Source of the DNA: Planctomycetota bacterium | GTDB lineage: Bacteria; Planctomycetota; Phycisphaerae; WQYP01 | Assembly (NCBI GenBank): GCA_021828925.1 | Contig: JAJZCT010000047.1 | Coordinates: forward strand, 1 to 11,421 | Direction of reading: 5' to 3' | Length of the DNA stretch: 11,421 nucleotides | Shown here: positions 1-7,155 of the stretch, piece after piece | Layout: each line of letters begins with the position of its first letter | Position numbering within the stretch: the stretch's first letter is position 1 | The notes under the pieces: generated by a model | The model's database searches: none | What the model saw: only the letters and a program-made list of their open reading frames with translations | What the model was told of the DNA's origin: nothing | Translations under genes and position numbers: made by a program

Positions 1-90
1 GGCATAAGCTGGAGCACCTTCGCTATTGGAGATGTTTGTACGCGGCAGCCAACGGCCGACCACCGATTCAAATAAATTTTTATTGGCCAT
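1..90 (-). CDS. rsr: TROVE-domain Ro60/Rsr RNA-binding protein, N-terminal fragment
   Basis: The minus strand opens with ATG at 90-88, preceded by AAGGAG with a 7-base gap, and stays open to the window edge, giving 30 residues beginning MANKNLFESVVGRWLPRTN. From memory of the family, bacterial Ro60 orthologues (Rsr) start with MANK-LF-SLVG-LLP and then a stretch ending in G-AY, as here. Rsr is a cytoplasmic ring-shaped protein that binds Y RNAs and misfolded or fragmented RNAs. In many bacteria its gene sits in an operon with rtcB/rtcA that is activated by RtcR. The divergent rtcR next door and the sigma54 promoter facing this gene support the call strongly, because only about 6% of the protein is visible. 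The rest of the operon (possible Y-like RNA, rtcB, rtcA) would lie to the left, outside the window. Confidence 0.75.
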   Translation of the reverse strand, partial: MANKNLFESVVGRWLPRTNISNSEGAPAYA

Positions 91-114
91 AATAGGCTCC
101 TTACACAACGGCTG

Positions 115-145
115 CGGCGTCGGGGTCACTGGGACCGCGTCGCCG
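115..145 (-). promoter_or_regulatory. Stable hairpin in the predicted 5' leader of rsr
   Basis: Bases 115-119 pair with 141-145 (5 bp), 121-122 with 138-139, and 124-127 with 133-136. Single mismatches separate the three helices and the loop is 5 bases. In the rsr transcript this hairpin begins about 5 bases after the start site expected from the sigma54 promoter and ends 24 bases before the start codon, leaving the Shine-Dalgarno free. It could protect the 5' end or be a binding site for an RNA-binding protein. Its function is inferred from position only. Confidence 0.5.
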
Positions 146-160
146 TGCTATTGTTATAAA

Positions 161-176
161 AGCACAATCCGTGCCA
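161..176 (-). promoter_or_regulatory. Sigma54 (RpoN) -24/-12 promoter for rsr
   Basis: Read on the minus strand from 176 to 161 the sequence is TGGCACGGATTGTGCT. Against the consensus TGGCACGNNNNTTGCW only the first T of TTGC differs, and GG (175-174) and GC (163-162) have the exact spacing. The predicted start is near 149-151, giving a leader of about 60 bases. RtcR is an obligate sigma54 activator, so a sigma54 promoter on the gene divergent from rtcR is what the known RNA-repair regulon predicts. Confidence 0.85.
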
Positions 177-211
177 AGCCGGAAATTTTCGGGAAAAAGC
201 CATAAGACCAT

Positions 212-241
212 TTACAATCATCACTTACAAATATCATACAA
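212..241. promoter_or_regulatory. Candidate RtcR upstream activating sites (TACAA repeats)
   Basis: TACAA occurs at 213-217, 226-230 and 237-241, the first two as TTACAA. Starts are 13 and 11 bp apart, close to one helical turn, which would put the copies on about the same DNA face. They lie roughly 60-90 bp upstream of the predicted rsr start, where enhancer-type sites of sigma54 activators are often found. I do not know the RtcR site of this lineage and the region is AT-rich, so this is a weak inference. Confidence 0.25.
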
Positions 242-283
242 GGAGGTGCATCAAGCTTTTATTTATTTTTTAGGCTAATAGTT

Positions 284-289
284 TATAAT
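284..289 (+). promoter_or_regulatory. -10 box of rtcR, probably giving a leaderless mRNA
   Basis: A perfect TATAAT ends 7 bases before the rtcR ATG, so transcription should begin at or one base before the A of the start codon. No Shine-Dalgarno lies in the 20 bases before the ATG. No good -35 hexamer is present (best is TTTATT at 262-267 with a 16-bp spacer). The AT-richness of 251-296 means the box could be fortuitous. Confidence 0.4.
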
Positions 290-296
290 ATTTTCT

Positions 297-1907
297 ATGA
301 GCAGACCAAAAACGGTAGTCTTCAGTTTCCTTGGCTCGGTGCTGGATTCCGGTGCCGGAGCACGGCGGTGGGACCGGTGGAGGCCTAATGTTTCGCTTTG
401 CCGCCATCCGGAGTTGCTCATTGATCAGTTGGAACTTGTTTATCAAAAGCGCTATCAAAAATTGGCCGATCAAATTGTCGCTGATATCGCAGGTGTGTCA
501 CCGGAAACCACGGTGCGACTGCATCAGGTGGAGTTTCGTAACGCGTGGGACTTTGAGGAAGTTTATACGGCGCTGCTGGATTTTTCCCGCGGGTGCGTTT
601 TCACGCCCGAAGAGCAGCAATATCTGGTGCATATCACCACCGGTACACACGTCGCGCAGATATGCCTCTTTCTCTTAACCGAGTCGCGCTATTTCCCGGC
701 CAAATTGATTCAAACTTCGCCTCCTGGCGGCCACCAGCCCGGGGAAGCCGGTGGTTATACGATTATCGACTTGGATTTGTCCAAGTACGATAAATTGGCT
801 TCGCGCTTTCTGCGGGAAAAATCCGAAAGCCTGTCTTTCCTTAAGCACGGCATTGAGACCCGCAATGTCGCATTTAATGCACTCATTGAAAAAATTGAAT
901 ATGTAGCCGTTAACAGCAAGGCTCCCTTGCTGCTGATGGGACCCACGGGCGCAGGAAAAAGCCAACTGGCCCGGCGAGTTTATGAATTGAAAAAATCCCG
1001 GCACCAGGTGGATGGGCCATTTGTGGAAGTGAACTGCGCCACGATTCGTGGGGATGCCGCGATGTCGGCGCTCTTCGGTCATACCAAAGGGGCGTTTACG
1101 GGAGCGGTTTCGGCCCGGCCGGGCCTGCTGCGGGCGGCACACAAAGGCGTGCTGTTTCTGGATGAGATTGGGGAACTTGGTAACGACGAACAGGCCCTGC
1201 TGCTACGAGCTTTGGAGGAAAAGCGATTTCTTCCCGTCGGGGCGGATACCGAAGCACACAGCGACTTTCAACTGCTGGCCGGTACGAATCGCAGGCTTTC
1301 CATGCAGGGGGATCCGCAGTCGTTTCGTGAAGACCTTCTGGCGCGCATCAATTTGTGGACGTTTCATCTACCGGCACTTAAGGACCGTCCGGAAGACGTG
1401 GAGCCGAACTTGGATTATGAATTGCAACAATTCGCCCGCCTCAACGGTAAGCAGATTACTTTTAACCGCGAAGCGCGGGAGGCTTTTCTCGCATTTGCCA
1501 CGTCACGGTCAGCAGTATGGAAAAGAAATTTTCGCGACCTTAACGCATGTCTGACGCGCATGGCCACGCTGGCCGGCGGGGCCAGAATTTCTCTTGAGTT
1601 GGTACATGCTGAGGTGGCCAATCTGATAAGCTCATGGGAGAGCACGCGAGAGGAACCGAAGCAATCTGAACTTGATCGCTATTTGTCGAGATCGGAAACA
1701 AAGGCACTTGACCTTTTTGACAGGGTGCAACTCGCTGCGGTTCTGGCTGTGTGCGAGCGCTGCGACAATATTTCCCGGGCGGGCCGGGAGTTGTTCGCCG
1801 TTTCGCGCCAGAGCAAAAGCGTGGCAAATGATGCCGATCGACTGCGAAAATACCTGGCCAGATTTAACCTGACGTGGGCAGGCATTAAGAATAAGCCGAT
1901 CCATTAA
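297..1907 (+). CDS. rtcR: RtcR, sigma54-dependent activator of RNA-repair genes (CARF-AAA+-HTH)
   Basis: A 536-residue cytoplasmic transcription activator. Residues 1-185 form the RtcR sensor region, a CRISPR-associated Rossmann fold (CARF) domain. The stretch HITTGTHVAQIC at 112-123 is nearly identical to my recollection of the E. coli protein. Residues 187-440 are the AAA+ sigma54-interaction domain: Walker A GPTGAGKS at 215-222, the sigma54-contact loop GAFTGA at 265-270, Walker B VLFLDE at 285-290, and arginine-finger region FREDLLARI at 343-351. A C-terminal helix-turn-helix spans about 490-520. Length matches the family (about 530). In known systems the CARF domain responds to RNA ligands produced by RNA damage, and RtcR then turns on rtcBA and often rsr. 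Here it is divergent from rsr. An in-frame TAG at 279-281 excludes a longer N-terminus. The orphan AAGGAGGTG at 240-248 lies 48 bases upstream, too far to serve this start. Confidence 0.96.
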   Translation: MSRPKTVVFSFLGSVLDSGAGARRWDRWRPNVSLCRHPELLIDQLELVYQKRYQKLADQIVADIAGVSPETTVRLHQVEFRNAWDFEEVYTALLDFSRGCVFTPEEQQYLVHITTGTHVAQICLFLLTESRYFPAKLIQTSPPGGHQPGEAGGYTIIDLDLSKYDKLASRFLREKSESLSFLKHGIETRNVAFNALIEKIEYVAVNSKAPLLLMGPTGAGKSQLARRVYELKKSRHQVDGPFVEVNCATIRGDAAMSALFGHTKGAFTGAVSARPGLLRAAHKGVLFLDEIGELGNDEQALLLRALEEKRFLPVGADTEAHSDFQLLAGTNRRLSMQGDPQSFREDLLARINLWTFHLPALKDRPEDVEPNLDYELQQFARLNGKQITFNREAREAFLAFATSRSAVWKRNFRDLNACLTRMATLAGGARISLELVHAEVANLISSWESTREEPKQSELDRYLSRSETKALDLFDRVQLAAVLAVCERCDNISRAGRELFAVSRQSKSVANDADRLRKYLARFNLTWAGIKNKPIH

Positions 1908-1923
1908 TATTTATGCGGCTTAT
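1891..1923. terminator. Shared hairpin between convergent rtcR and permease genes
   Basis: ATAAGCCG (1891-1898) and CGGCTTAT (1916-1923) form a perfect 8-bp stem around a 17-base AT-rich loop. The rtcR stop codon (1905-1907) is in the loop and the permease stop codon (1922-1920) is inside the 3' arm. The plus strand continues with a T-rich run to 1931, as in intrinsic terminators. The minus-strand tail is less T-rich. The two genes end only 12 bp apart, so one hairpin probably serves both. Confidence 0.5.
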
Positions 1924-3212
1924 ATTATTTTGAAATAGAGCACGGCCAGGGTTACGCAGGCGAGGGTCAGGGGGACGCCGACTTTCAGGTATTCGCGGAA
2001 TTTCAAATTTACGGCGAATGGCTGGGCCTGTTGGGCGACGATTAAATTGGCAATGGAGCCTAGAAGAGTGAGATTTCCCGCCAGCGTGCTGACGACCGCC
2101 AGCAGATACCAGGTGTGCGTGGCCGCCAGGGGAATAGCGGGCTTAATCAGCAACACCGCCGGCACATTGCTGACGATATTGGACAACACCAACGTCACGG
2201 CGGCCAAGGGCAAATGGGATTTCAATTCTATGCCCATGCGGGCCAGGGTATGCAGCACCGGGGATAGAAGATGGTGGCTTTGCACATCAGCGATGACAAT
2301 GAACAGGCCGATAAAAAGCAGTATCAGATTCCAGTCCACCATAGCAAATAAATCCGCGGGGCGGGTTTTGCGTGATATCAGAATAATGCCTGCCGCAGCC
2401 ATGGCGGCCACCGGTCGGCTGATGTGAAGAACCGAACCCGCCAGCATAACGGCCAAGAGAATTCCCATGACGACCAGTGCCTTTATGATTAAATTCCATT
2501 GCATCTCGGGCCGTTGATGGTGTTCATGGGCGGATTCAGAAGCGGCGGGCGGTTCAATATCATCGAAAAGTTGGGTACGATAAATAACGGCAATGGCGAA
2601 GAAATTCAGAACCAGACACAGTAATATCAGCGGTAGGACGGTGATAAAGTAAGCAGCGAAATGAAGATGGGCGGATTCGCCAATCAGCATGTTCTGCGGA
2701 TTTCCGATCAGCGTGCACGCCGAGCCGATGTTGGATGCCGTGGCCAACGCCATCAGATAGGGCACTGGATCGCGCCGGGCACGTTGCAGGGCCAGACACA
2801 GCACGGGCGTAAAGATCAGACAGATCACATCATTGGCAAACAGCGCTGACAACAGGGCGGAAAACCCAATTAACCCCGCCAGCAGTCGCCAGGGTTTATG
2901 GGCTGCGGCGACAATGCGCCGCACCACGGCGTCATAAAAACCAGCCAGGCGCAGTTGCGCGGAAATGATCATCATGCTGATCAGCAGTATCAACGTGGGA
3001 AAATCCACACCAGCCATCGCCCCATGCAGGCTCATACGATGGAACAGCAACACGGCCACGGCACCCAAAATAGCGATGCTGGAGCGATCCAGACGGGTAA
3101 AGGGAATATCGCCCAGTGCCAGGCCAAAATAAGTTAAGGCGAAAATCAGCACATCCGGCCAAGGAACGCTGGAGACGGCCACGGCAGCTTGACTGATCGC
3201 GGCGGCCATCAC
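1920..3212 (-). CDS. ArsB/SLC13-type anion or cation permease
   Basis: A 430-residue inner-membrane protein with about 10-12 hydrophobic segments and two internally similar halves, as in the ion transporter superfamily (ArsB, NhaD, SLC13/DASS). The paired helical hairpins are visible: FANDVICLIFTPV at 125-137 matches LSNIVSNVPAVLLIKP at 343-358, and ASNIGSACTLIGNPQNM at 159-175 matches STLAGNLTLLGSIANL at 375-390. The hydrophilic central loop (about 217-237) contains a short His-rich patch, HEHH. Substrate cannot be told from the sequence; no ars genes are nearby, so arsenite export is not implied. Start is either GTG at 3212 (numbering used here) or ATG at 3209. Both overlap the TGA of the upstream gene (GTGATG), so translation is probably coupled. 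It is the last gene of the minus-strand cluster. Confidence 0.85.
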   Translation of the reverse strand: MMAAAISQAAVAVSSVPWPDVLIFALTYFGLALGDIPFTRLDRSSIAILGAVAVLLFHRMSLHGAMAGVDFPTLILLISMMIISAQLRLAGFYDAVVRRIVAAAHKPWRLLAGLIGFSALLSALFANDVICLIFTPVLCLALQRARRDPVPYLMALATASNIGSACTLIGNPQNMLIGESAHLHFAAYFITVLPLILLCLVLNFFAIAVIYRTQLFDDIEPPAASESAHEHHQRPEMQWNLIIKALVVMGILLAVMLAGSVLHISRPVAAMAAAGIILISRKTRPADLFAMVDWNLILLFIGLFIVIADVQSHHLLSPVLHTLARMGIELKSHLPLAAVTLVLSNIVSNVPAVLLIKPAIPLAATHTWYLLAVVSTLAGNLTLLGSIANLIVAQQAQPFAVNLKFREYLKVGVPLTLACVTLAVLYFKII

Positions 3213-4030
3213 TTCGTGGCCCCGTTGCCGGCTTTATTGCCGCCGCCAAACAAATGGCCAAGGGAATTTACAGCACCTGTAACCGCCCCGCCGGCACCAT
3301 GAATCAGTGTGCCGGCACCCGATCCGATGAAGGTTATGGCTGTCCCCAACGTGGTGCGAACCGAAGCTGGGATGGCCGGATTATTCGCCAGACTCTTGGC
3401 AACCTGCACCAAAATCTGTTCCATCAGGCCGGCCAGGCGCAACGGCCGGCCATTCGGATTGGTCGGTTGGTTAAGCAGCATCTGAGGAATTGTGATGACA
3501 ATGGGGACGCCCTTTTGTCCCGGCAGCAGGGAGGTGTCCAGGCGTACGACGGTATTAAGCAGCACGACCTGGGTAATGGCCAGAGCTTTCCCACCGGAGC
3601 CTTTGGTCGCAGTGGCTGTTCCCGCCGAGCTCTGCTGATTATTCAAATGGTTTATTTCCGCCATGAGATTGTTGGACAATCCGTTCTGATCCATGGAGAT
3701 ATGCAAGCCTGAGATTTTGATTAGCTTAATTACCACGGTGTTTGTCAGCAGGCTGTGCAGGCTGACTTGTGCGTTGCAGGATTGCATGGTCAGCAGGTGC
3801 GGATCGGGATATCCCTTGAGGTTATCGACAGTCAGGCCTTGCAGGGCCAGGGTGCCGCCAAGAAGGCTCAAATTTGCCGCCGCCAGAGTGGTTTGAGTTC
3901 CCAGGGCCGCCGTCGCCCGGCTTTGGATTTGGCTGCGAAGAATGCCGTCAATGGAAAACCAGACGGCCACAACCAGCACCAGTATCAGGAGGATAACATA
4001 GACCACAACTTTTCGTAATTTTTTATGCAT
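3209..4030 (-). CDS. Membrane-anchored AsmA-like protein
   Basis: A 273-residue protein with a basic N-terminus and a single membrane segment at about 8-25, followed by a periplasmic region. Residues 30-128 show the pattern of the AsmA/DUF748-like families: a transition after the membrane helix (RSQIQSRATAALGTQ), alternating strands with L-G-T-L-A-L-QGL at 57-66, and the phrase I-I-SGLHI-MDQNGLSNNL at 103-122. AsmA-like proteins are long beta-rich envelope proteins that span or tether at the membrane, some acting in phospholipid transport. This one is much shorter than E. coli AsmA (about 617), so at most it has the N-terminal part. The C-terminus (236-271) is Gly/Ala-rich low complexity. GGGAG lies 9 bases before the ATG. 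It starts 36 bases after msrB and overlaps the permease gene. Family membership is moderately likely; the function is unknown. Confidence 0.6.
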   Translation of the reverse strand: MHKKLRKVVVYVILLILVLVVAVWFSIDGILRSQIQSRATAALGTQTTLAAANLSLLGGTLALQGLTVDNLKGYPDPHLLTMQSCNAQVSLHSLLTNTVVIKLIKISGLHISMDQNGLSNNLMAEINHLNNQQSSAGTATATKGSGGKALAITQVVLLNTVVRLDTSLLPGQKGVPIVITIPQMLLNQPTNPNGRPLRLAGLMEQILVQVAKSLANNPAIPASVRTTLGTAITFIGSGAGTLIHGAGGAVTGAVNSLGHLFGGGNKAGNGATK

Positions 4031-4066
4031 GGATGGAAACTCCCGTAAAAATATTGATATGTCCTG

Positions 4067-4552
4067 TCACCCATCGGATGGCGGCACATCGGGCCGGGAA
4101 TCCAACGGTTTAAATTCCAGCGCCACGGAATTAAGGCAAAAACGTTTTCCGGTCGGGGCCGGGCCGTCGTCAAATACGTGGCCGAGATGGCTGCCGCAGC
4201 GGCGGCATCGGATTTCGGTGCGAATCATGCCGTAGCTTTCGTCGACAATATTGTGCACGTGGTCGGGATCAAACGGCTCATAAAAACTCGGCCAGCCGGT
4301 ATGCGATTCAAACTTCGCCTGCGACTTAAACAGCGGCAAAGCACAGAGTCGGCAAACATACACCCCATCCCCCTTATTGTGCAGCAACCCTCCGCAGAAT
4401 GGCGGTTCCGTGCCATGATCCAGCATGATGCGGCGTTCTTCGGGCGTTAATTTTTCAGCCAATTCATTGATCCGGCTTTCGGTCAGCGTGCTGATGTCAT
4501 GACCGGAACTTGAAAGCAGCGGGCGGCCGGAATCTTTGGATGTCGATGTCAT
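4067..4552 (-). CDS. msrB: Peptide-methionine (R)-S-oxide reductase MsrB
   Basis: A 161-residue single-domain enzyme that reduces methionine-R-sulfoxide in proteins, usually with thioredoxin as electron donor. Two CxxC pairs, Cys67/Cys70 and Cys116/Cys119, form the structural zinc site. The signature GSHLGHVFDDGPAPTG lies at 120-135 and the catalytic cysteine is Cys139 in RFCLNSVALEF. The segment GWPSF at 86-90 belongs to the substrate pocket. The residue before it that is the resolving cysteine in many MsrBs (SGCGWPSF) is Thr85 here, so regeneration may use Cys53 or thioredoxin directly. There is no evident signal peptide, so it is probably cytoplasmic, although its neighbours are envelope proteins. 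The residues before about 22 look like a poorly conserved extension. It starts 18 bases after the glycosidase stop, pointing to one operon. Confidence 0.95.
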   Translation of the reverse strand: MTSTSKDSGRPLLSSSGHDISTLTESRINELAEKLTPEERRIMLDHGTEPPFCGGLLHNKGDGVYVCRLCALPLFKSQAKFESHTGWPSFYEPFDPDHVHNIVDESYGMIRTEIRCRRCGSHLGHVFDDGPAPTGKRFCLNSVALEFKPLDSRPDVPPSDG

Positions 4553-4570
4553 AGCAATCTCATTTCCGTG

Positions 4571-6817
4571 TTATTTGGGCCGACTGAAAACCACATTAAT
4601 TTCTTTGACCACGCTGCCGTCGAGTTCCCGCAGCGGCGCGGTAATGGAGGGTGAAACGCGTACAACAAACTGCTGCGTAGAGGTGTTATACAATACCGCA
4701 CCGGCCATCCCACCATGCACAGCTACCGCAGGTTTGTACGCGGCGAAACCGTGCAGCGTTACAACATCCTCCCCAGGCGCAAAGGCGACAGATGCCATCA
4801 AAGCACCAGGCAGATTGGCCAGGGCGGGAATTCTTTCCCGGCCGACACCGACAAATTTTCCGCGTTGTCCCATGAACGCAATGCCCGCGGCTCCCGGTGA
4901 AGCACATACATAATACGATGCGGCATTAGTCCCTAACGCACCGGTAAATTGACGGCCTGCGGGAACCAGCGTTGAAGCACCGGTAAAATAATTATATACA
5001 TACATAGCTCCGTGCAGGCCAATATCACGCGCGGAGAACTTGACGGATTTTTTATCCCGCGGTTTGGGGGCAAACGCAAACACATACGCGGTTTTCACGC
5101 CATCCTGATTGGTATACGTGCGGGCAATGACGGGCGCGGCGATATGCAAGGCCCCATCGAGATAGGCGGAATCAATGGGCACAATGGGCACGTCCGGCTT
5201 AATGATCACGCCATCACTGCGGCAGGTCCGCATCAGATTGGTGCGGTTTTCCCGGTTGATTGGATCACCAAACCCTACCACGCCCGCGGAAAGATTCTGC
5301 AACAATACATTGTCGGTCCTCCAGGACATGCACACATCATCCCAAGGCCACAGGCCCAGCGCCCCGGCCAAGCGCGAGGTAAATAAGCAGGCGTAAAATC
5401 TTGGGCGGATGAATATGTCGGCGCTGACCCGTGTCGCTACGACATTATTTAATTCCGATGATTCCAGCAATTCACATGGTAGGGGCATACAGTACATGAC
5501 CGACACGCCATGCGCCGCCATTCCGGCGGCCATGCCATGATAAAAATCATGTCCTGCGGTTAAGTCCGAGAAAAAATGTGAATTTCTGGCGATGATACTT
5601 TGCCAATCCTGCAAATAGGTTTCCACACCATTGTCATGCAGATAACGTGCGATGTGATTCCAATAGCGCGCATCCACCGGCGCGATGCCGCTGATTTTAT
5701 ACTGCTTATGATAGGGACTTTTTCTGCTGATCCAGCGCCCATGCACCACCAGCGGCAAACCCACCTGTTGATCAAATGCTTCCAGGCCTTTGGGAAATAA
5801 ATGCCGACTGGCCGTGTAATGCGTGATCCCGCCGAATTTGTCCCAGTCCTGGTGCTGATATTTCGGCAGCATTGAGCGGGCTTTTTTACCCAGATAATTG
5901 GTGGAATCTTTGCGATACCACCAACTGTCCAATTCGAGATAATGAATGGGAATATTCCGCGCCTGCAAATGCCGCGTTTCCGCCAACACGGTGCCGGCAT
6001 AACCCAGTTTGCGATTGAAATGGTAGTAATAGGTAGCGCCGTTATCCGTCCAGTATCCGAGATACCGCAGCACCGGAGCGGACTGATTTCCGGGCCGCGT
6101 TTTGCCGCCGAGTGTTGTCAACGCCGGTCCCCACACGTCGTACGCATGATTAATTCCATGCGTCATGACCATAATGCTGCGAATCTGAAATTTTGCCGGT
6201 ACAGTGGCCACCTGCCGGTTCAGGCGTACCAGTGTATGGGTTACGCCGTTGCCGCGCATGGTCATGATGATGAAGTGTCGGGCGGGAGAAATAATTGCGG
6301 CATTGTAGTGACGGTCAAAAAGCAGCCACGGCGTGCCGGACTGTCCCGCGGAAAACTGCGGTGGCGCGAAGGAATTATTACGATAACTGAGAATGTGCAG
6401 ACCATGGGGTTCAGAAGCGAAATCCGGAAATTGAATGTGGCAATGCGACGTGGCCTGCTGAAAGGTAACAATAAACTGCGCCACCGGACAAGCGGTATAA
6501 GTGCGAATGGCACCGGAAACCAGTTTACCTTTATAAAGCCAGTCAAAACTCACCTGTTTATACGTTCCCAGGCGGTCCTTGCCGGCGGTGTGACGCAACC
6601 CCTGCAACGGTGCCGGGACAGAACCGGAAAACGTCCATGCCGGAGAAATGCTTTGTAAGCGATAAACGCCGGTATTGGGATTCACGTTGGCAAGCAATGT
6701 GGGCTGATCTTTGGCACCGAACGCCGCGTTGGCACTGAACAGCGCGACAAATACCATCGCCAAAAACGTTACCGGTTGATAAAATTTCCCCTGTAAAGCC
6801 CATAATGTTAAACGCAT
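4571..6817 (-). CDS. Secreted GH36/raffinose-synthase-like glycoside hydrolase
   Basis: A 748-residue protein with an N-terminal signal peptide: a basic n-region to Lys11, a hydrophobic core to about 30 and a likely cleavage after ANA or AFG near 31-34. An N-terminal beta-rich domain (about 35-240) is followed by a TIM barrel (about 250-540) and a C-terminal beta domain with a final beta-sandwich-like part. Barrel motifs: LGYWTDNGATYYY at 253-265, LELDSWW at 294-300 (Asp297), GVETYLQDWQS at 397-407 and RVSADIF at 463-469. By analogy with clan GH-D alpha-galactosidases and raffinose synthases, Asp404 is the candidate nucleophile and Asp467 the candidate acid/base. The expected activity is on alpha-galactosides in the periplasm or outside the cell. 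I am confident of a TIM-barrel glycosidase and less so of the exact family. The ATG at 6817 is chosen over an in-frame TTG at 6844 because GGAG sits 6 bases before it. First gene of the four-gene cluster. Confidence 0.65.
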   Translation of the reverse strand: MRLTLWALQGKFYQPVTFLAMVFVALFSANAAFGAKDQPTLLANVNPNTGVYRLQSISPAWTFSGSVPAPLQGLRHTAGKDRLGTYKQVSFDWLYKGKLVSGAIRTYTACPVAQFIVTFQQATSHCHIQFPDFASEPHGLHILSYRNNSFAPPQFSAGQSGTPWLLFDRHYNAAIISPARHFIIMTMRGNGVTHTLVRLNRQVATVPAKFQIRSIMVMTHGINHAYDVWGPALTTLGGKTRPGNQSAPVLRYLGYWTDNGATYYYHFNRKLGYAGTVLAETRHLQARNIPIHYLELDSWWYRKDSTNYLGKKARSMLPKYQHQDWDKFGGITHYTASRHLFPKGLEAFDQQVGLPLVVHGRWISRKSPYHKQYKISGIAPVDARYWNHIARYLHDNGVETYLQDWQSIIARNSHFFSDLTAGHDFYHGMAAGMAAHGVSVMYCMPLPCELLESSELNNVVATRVSADIFIRPRFYACLFTSRLAGALGLWPWDDVCMSWRTDNVLLQNLSAGVVGFGDPINRENRTNLMRTCRSDGVIIKPDVPIVPIDSAYLDGALHIAAPVIARTYTNQDGVKTAYVFAFAPKPRDKKSVKFSARDIGLHGAMYVYNYFTGASTLVPAGRQFTGALGTNAASYYVCASPGAAGIAFMGQRGKFVGVGRERIPALANLPGALMASVAFAPGEDVVTLHGFAAYKPAVAVHGGMAGAVLYNTSTQQFVVRVSPSITAPLRELDGSVVKEINVVFSRPK

Positions 6818-6849
6818 GACATTCTCCGCAGTACTAATAACCAATGAAA

Positions 6850-6855
6850 ATTATA
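6850..6855 (-). promoter_or_regulatory. -10 box for the glycosidase gene cluster
   Basis: The minus strand reads TATAAT from 6855 to 6850, predicting a start near 6843 and a leader of about 26 bases to the ATG at 6817. The position 17 bp upstream (TATGCC) is a poor -35, so the promoter may need an activator or another sigma factor. No obvious operator repeat was seen. Confidence 0.4.
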
Positions 6856-7076
6856 ACGCAAAGGAGCCGCAGGCATAGGCTCTCGGTGCCGCGCATTGGC
6901 CCTGTGGCGAAGTAAGAGCAGAGGGCTGCCCACGTCCGAGTGGTCAGAATATGCCTTCCGCATCAGGCGCGACGCCAATTTGCGACAGTTTTCCAAGCAC
7001 GGAGATTTCGGAACCTCCGTCAGGCCCCGGCCACACTTTTAACGCACTGAACCGATCCGGGTCCGGGTTCCGATGC

Positions 7077-7105
7077 TTGATCGCGGCGTAGCCAACGGGT
7101 ATCCT
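7077..7105 (+). promoter_or_regulatory. Candidate promoter of the nucleotidyltransferase/TIM-barrel pair
   Basis: TTGATC (7077-7082) and TATCCT (7100-7105) are separated by exactly 17 bp. Each matches its sigma70 consensus hexamer at four of six positions. The predicted start near 7112 leaves a leader of about 44 bases. This is a weak-consensus prediction. Confidence 0.3.
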
Positions 7106-7155
7106 TGCGCTAGTGTTTATGCACCCTCGCATGGCGAAGAGGCCTCGGAGAAATC

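Larger units (their letters stand above)
6818..7155. other. 338-bp non-coding spacer between divergent genes
   Basis: This holds the leader and promoter of the glycosidase on the left and a candidate promoter of the nucleotidyltransferase on the right. A 5-bp inverted repeat (GAGCC 6864-6868, GGCTC 6878-6882) is too short to interpret. A minus-strand open frame, 7132-6944 (62 codons, ending APDAEGIF), reads plausibly like protein but has no good ribosome-binding site and matches nothing I know. It could be a decayed gene end. I see no RNA gene or mobile element here. Confidence 0.4.

Noticed and set aside
632..665. CARF domain as a sign of a CRISPR system
   Set aside because: The CARF fold here is the normal sensor of RtcR. 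No repeat-spacer array or cas gene was seen in the window.
675..1142. Minus-strand open frame of 155 codons inside rtcR
   Set aside because: It lies fully within a clearly conserved gene, has no ribosome-binding site, and its product has no recognisable domain.
6818..6844. TTG start for the glycosidase at 6844
   Set aside because: The ribosome-binding site GGAG for the ATG at 6817 lies within this extension, and the signal peptide is better placed from 6817.
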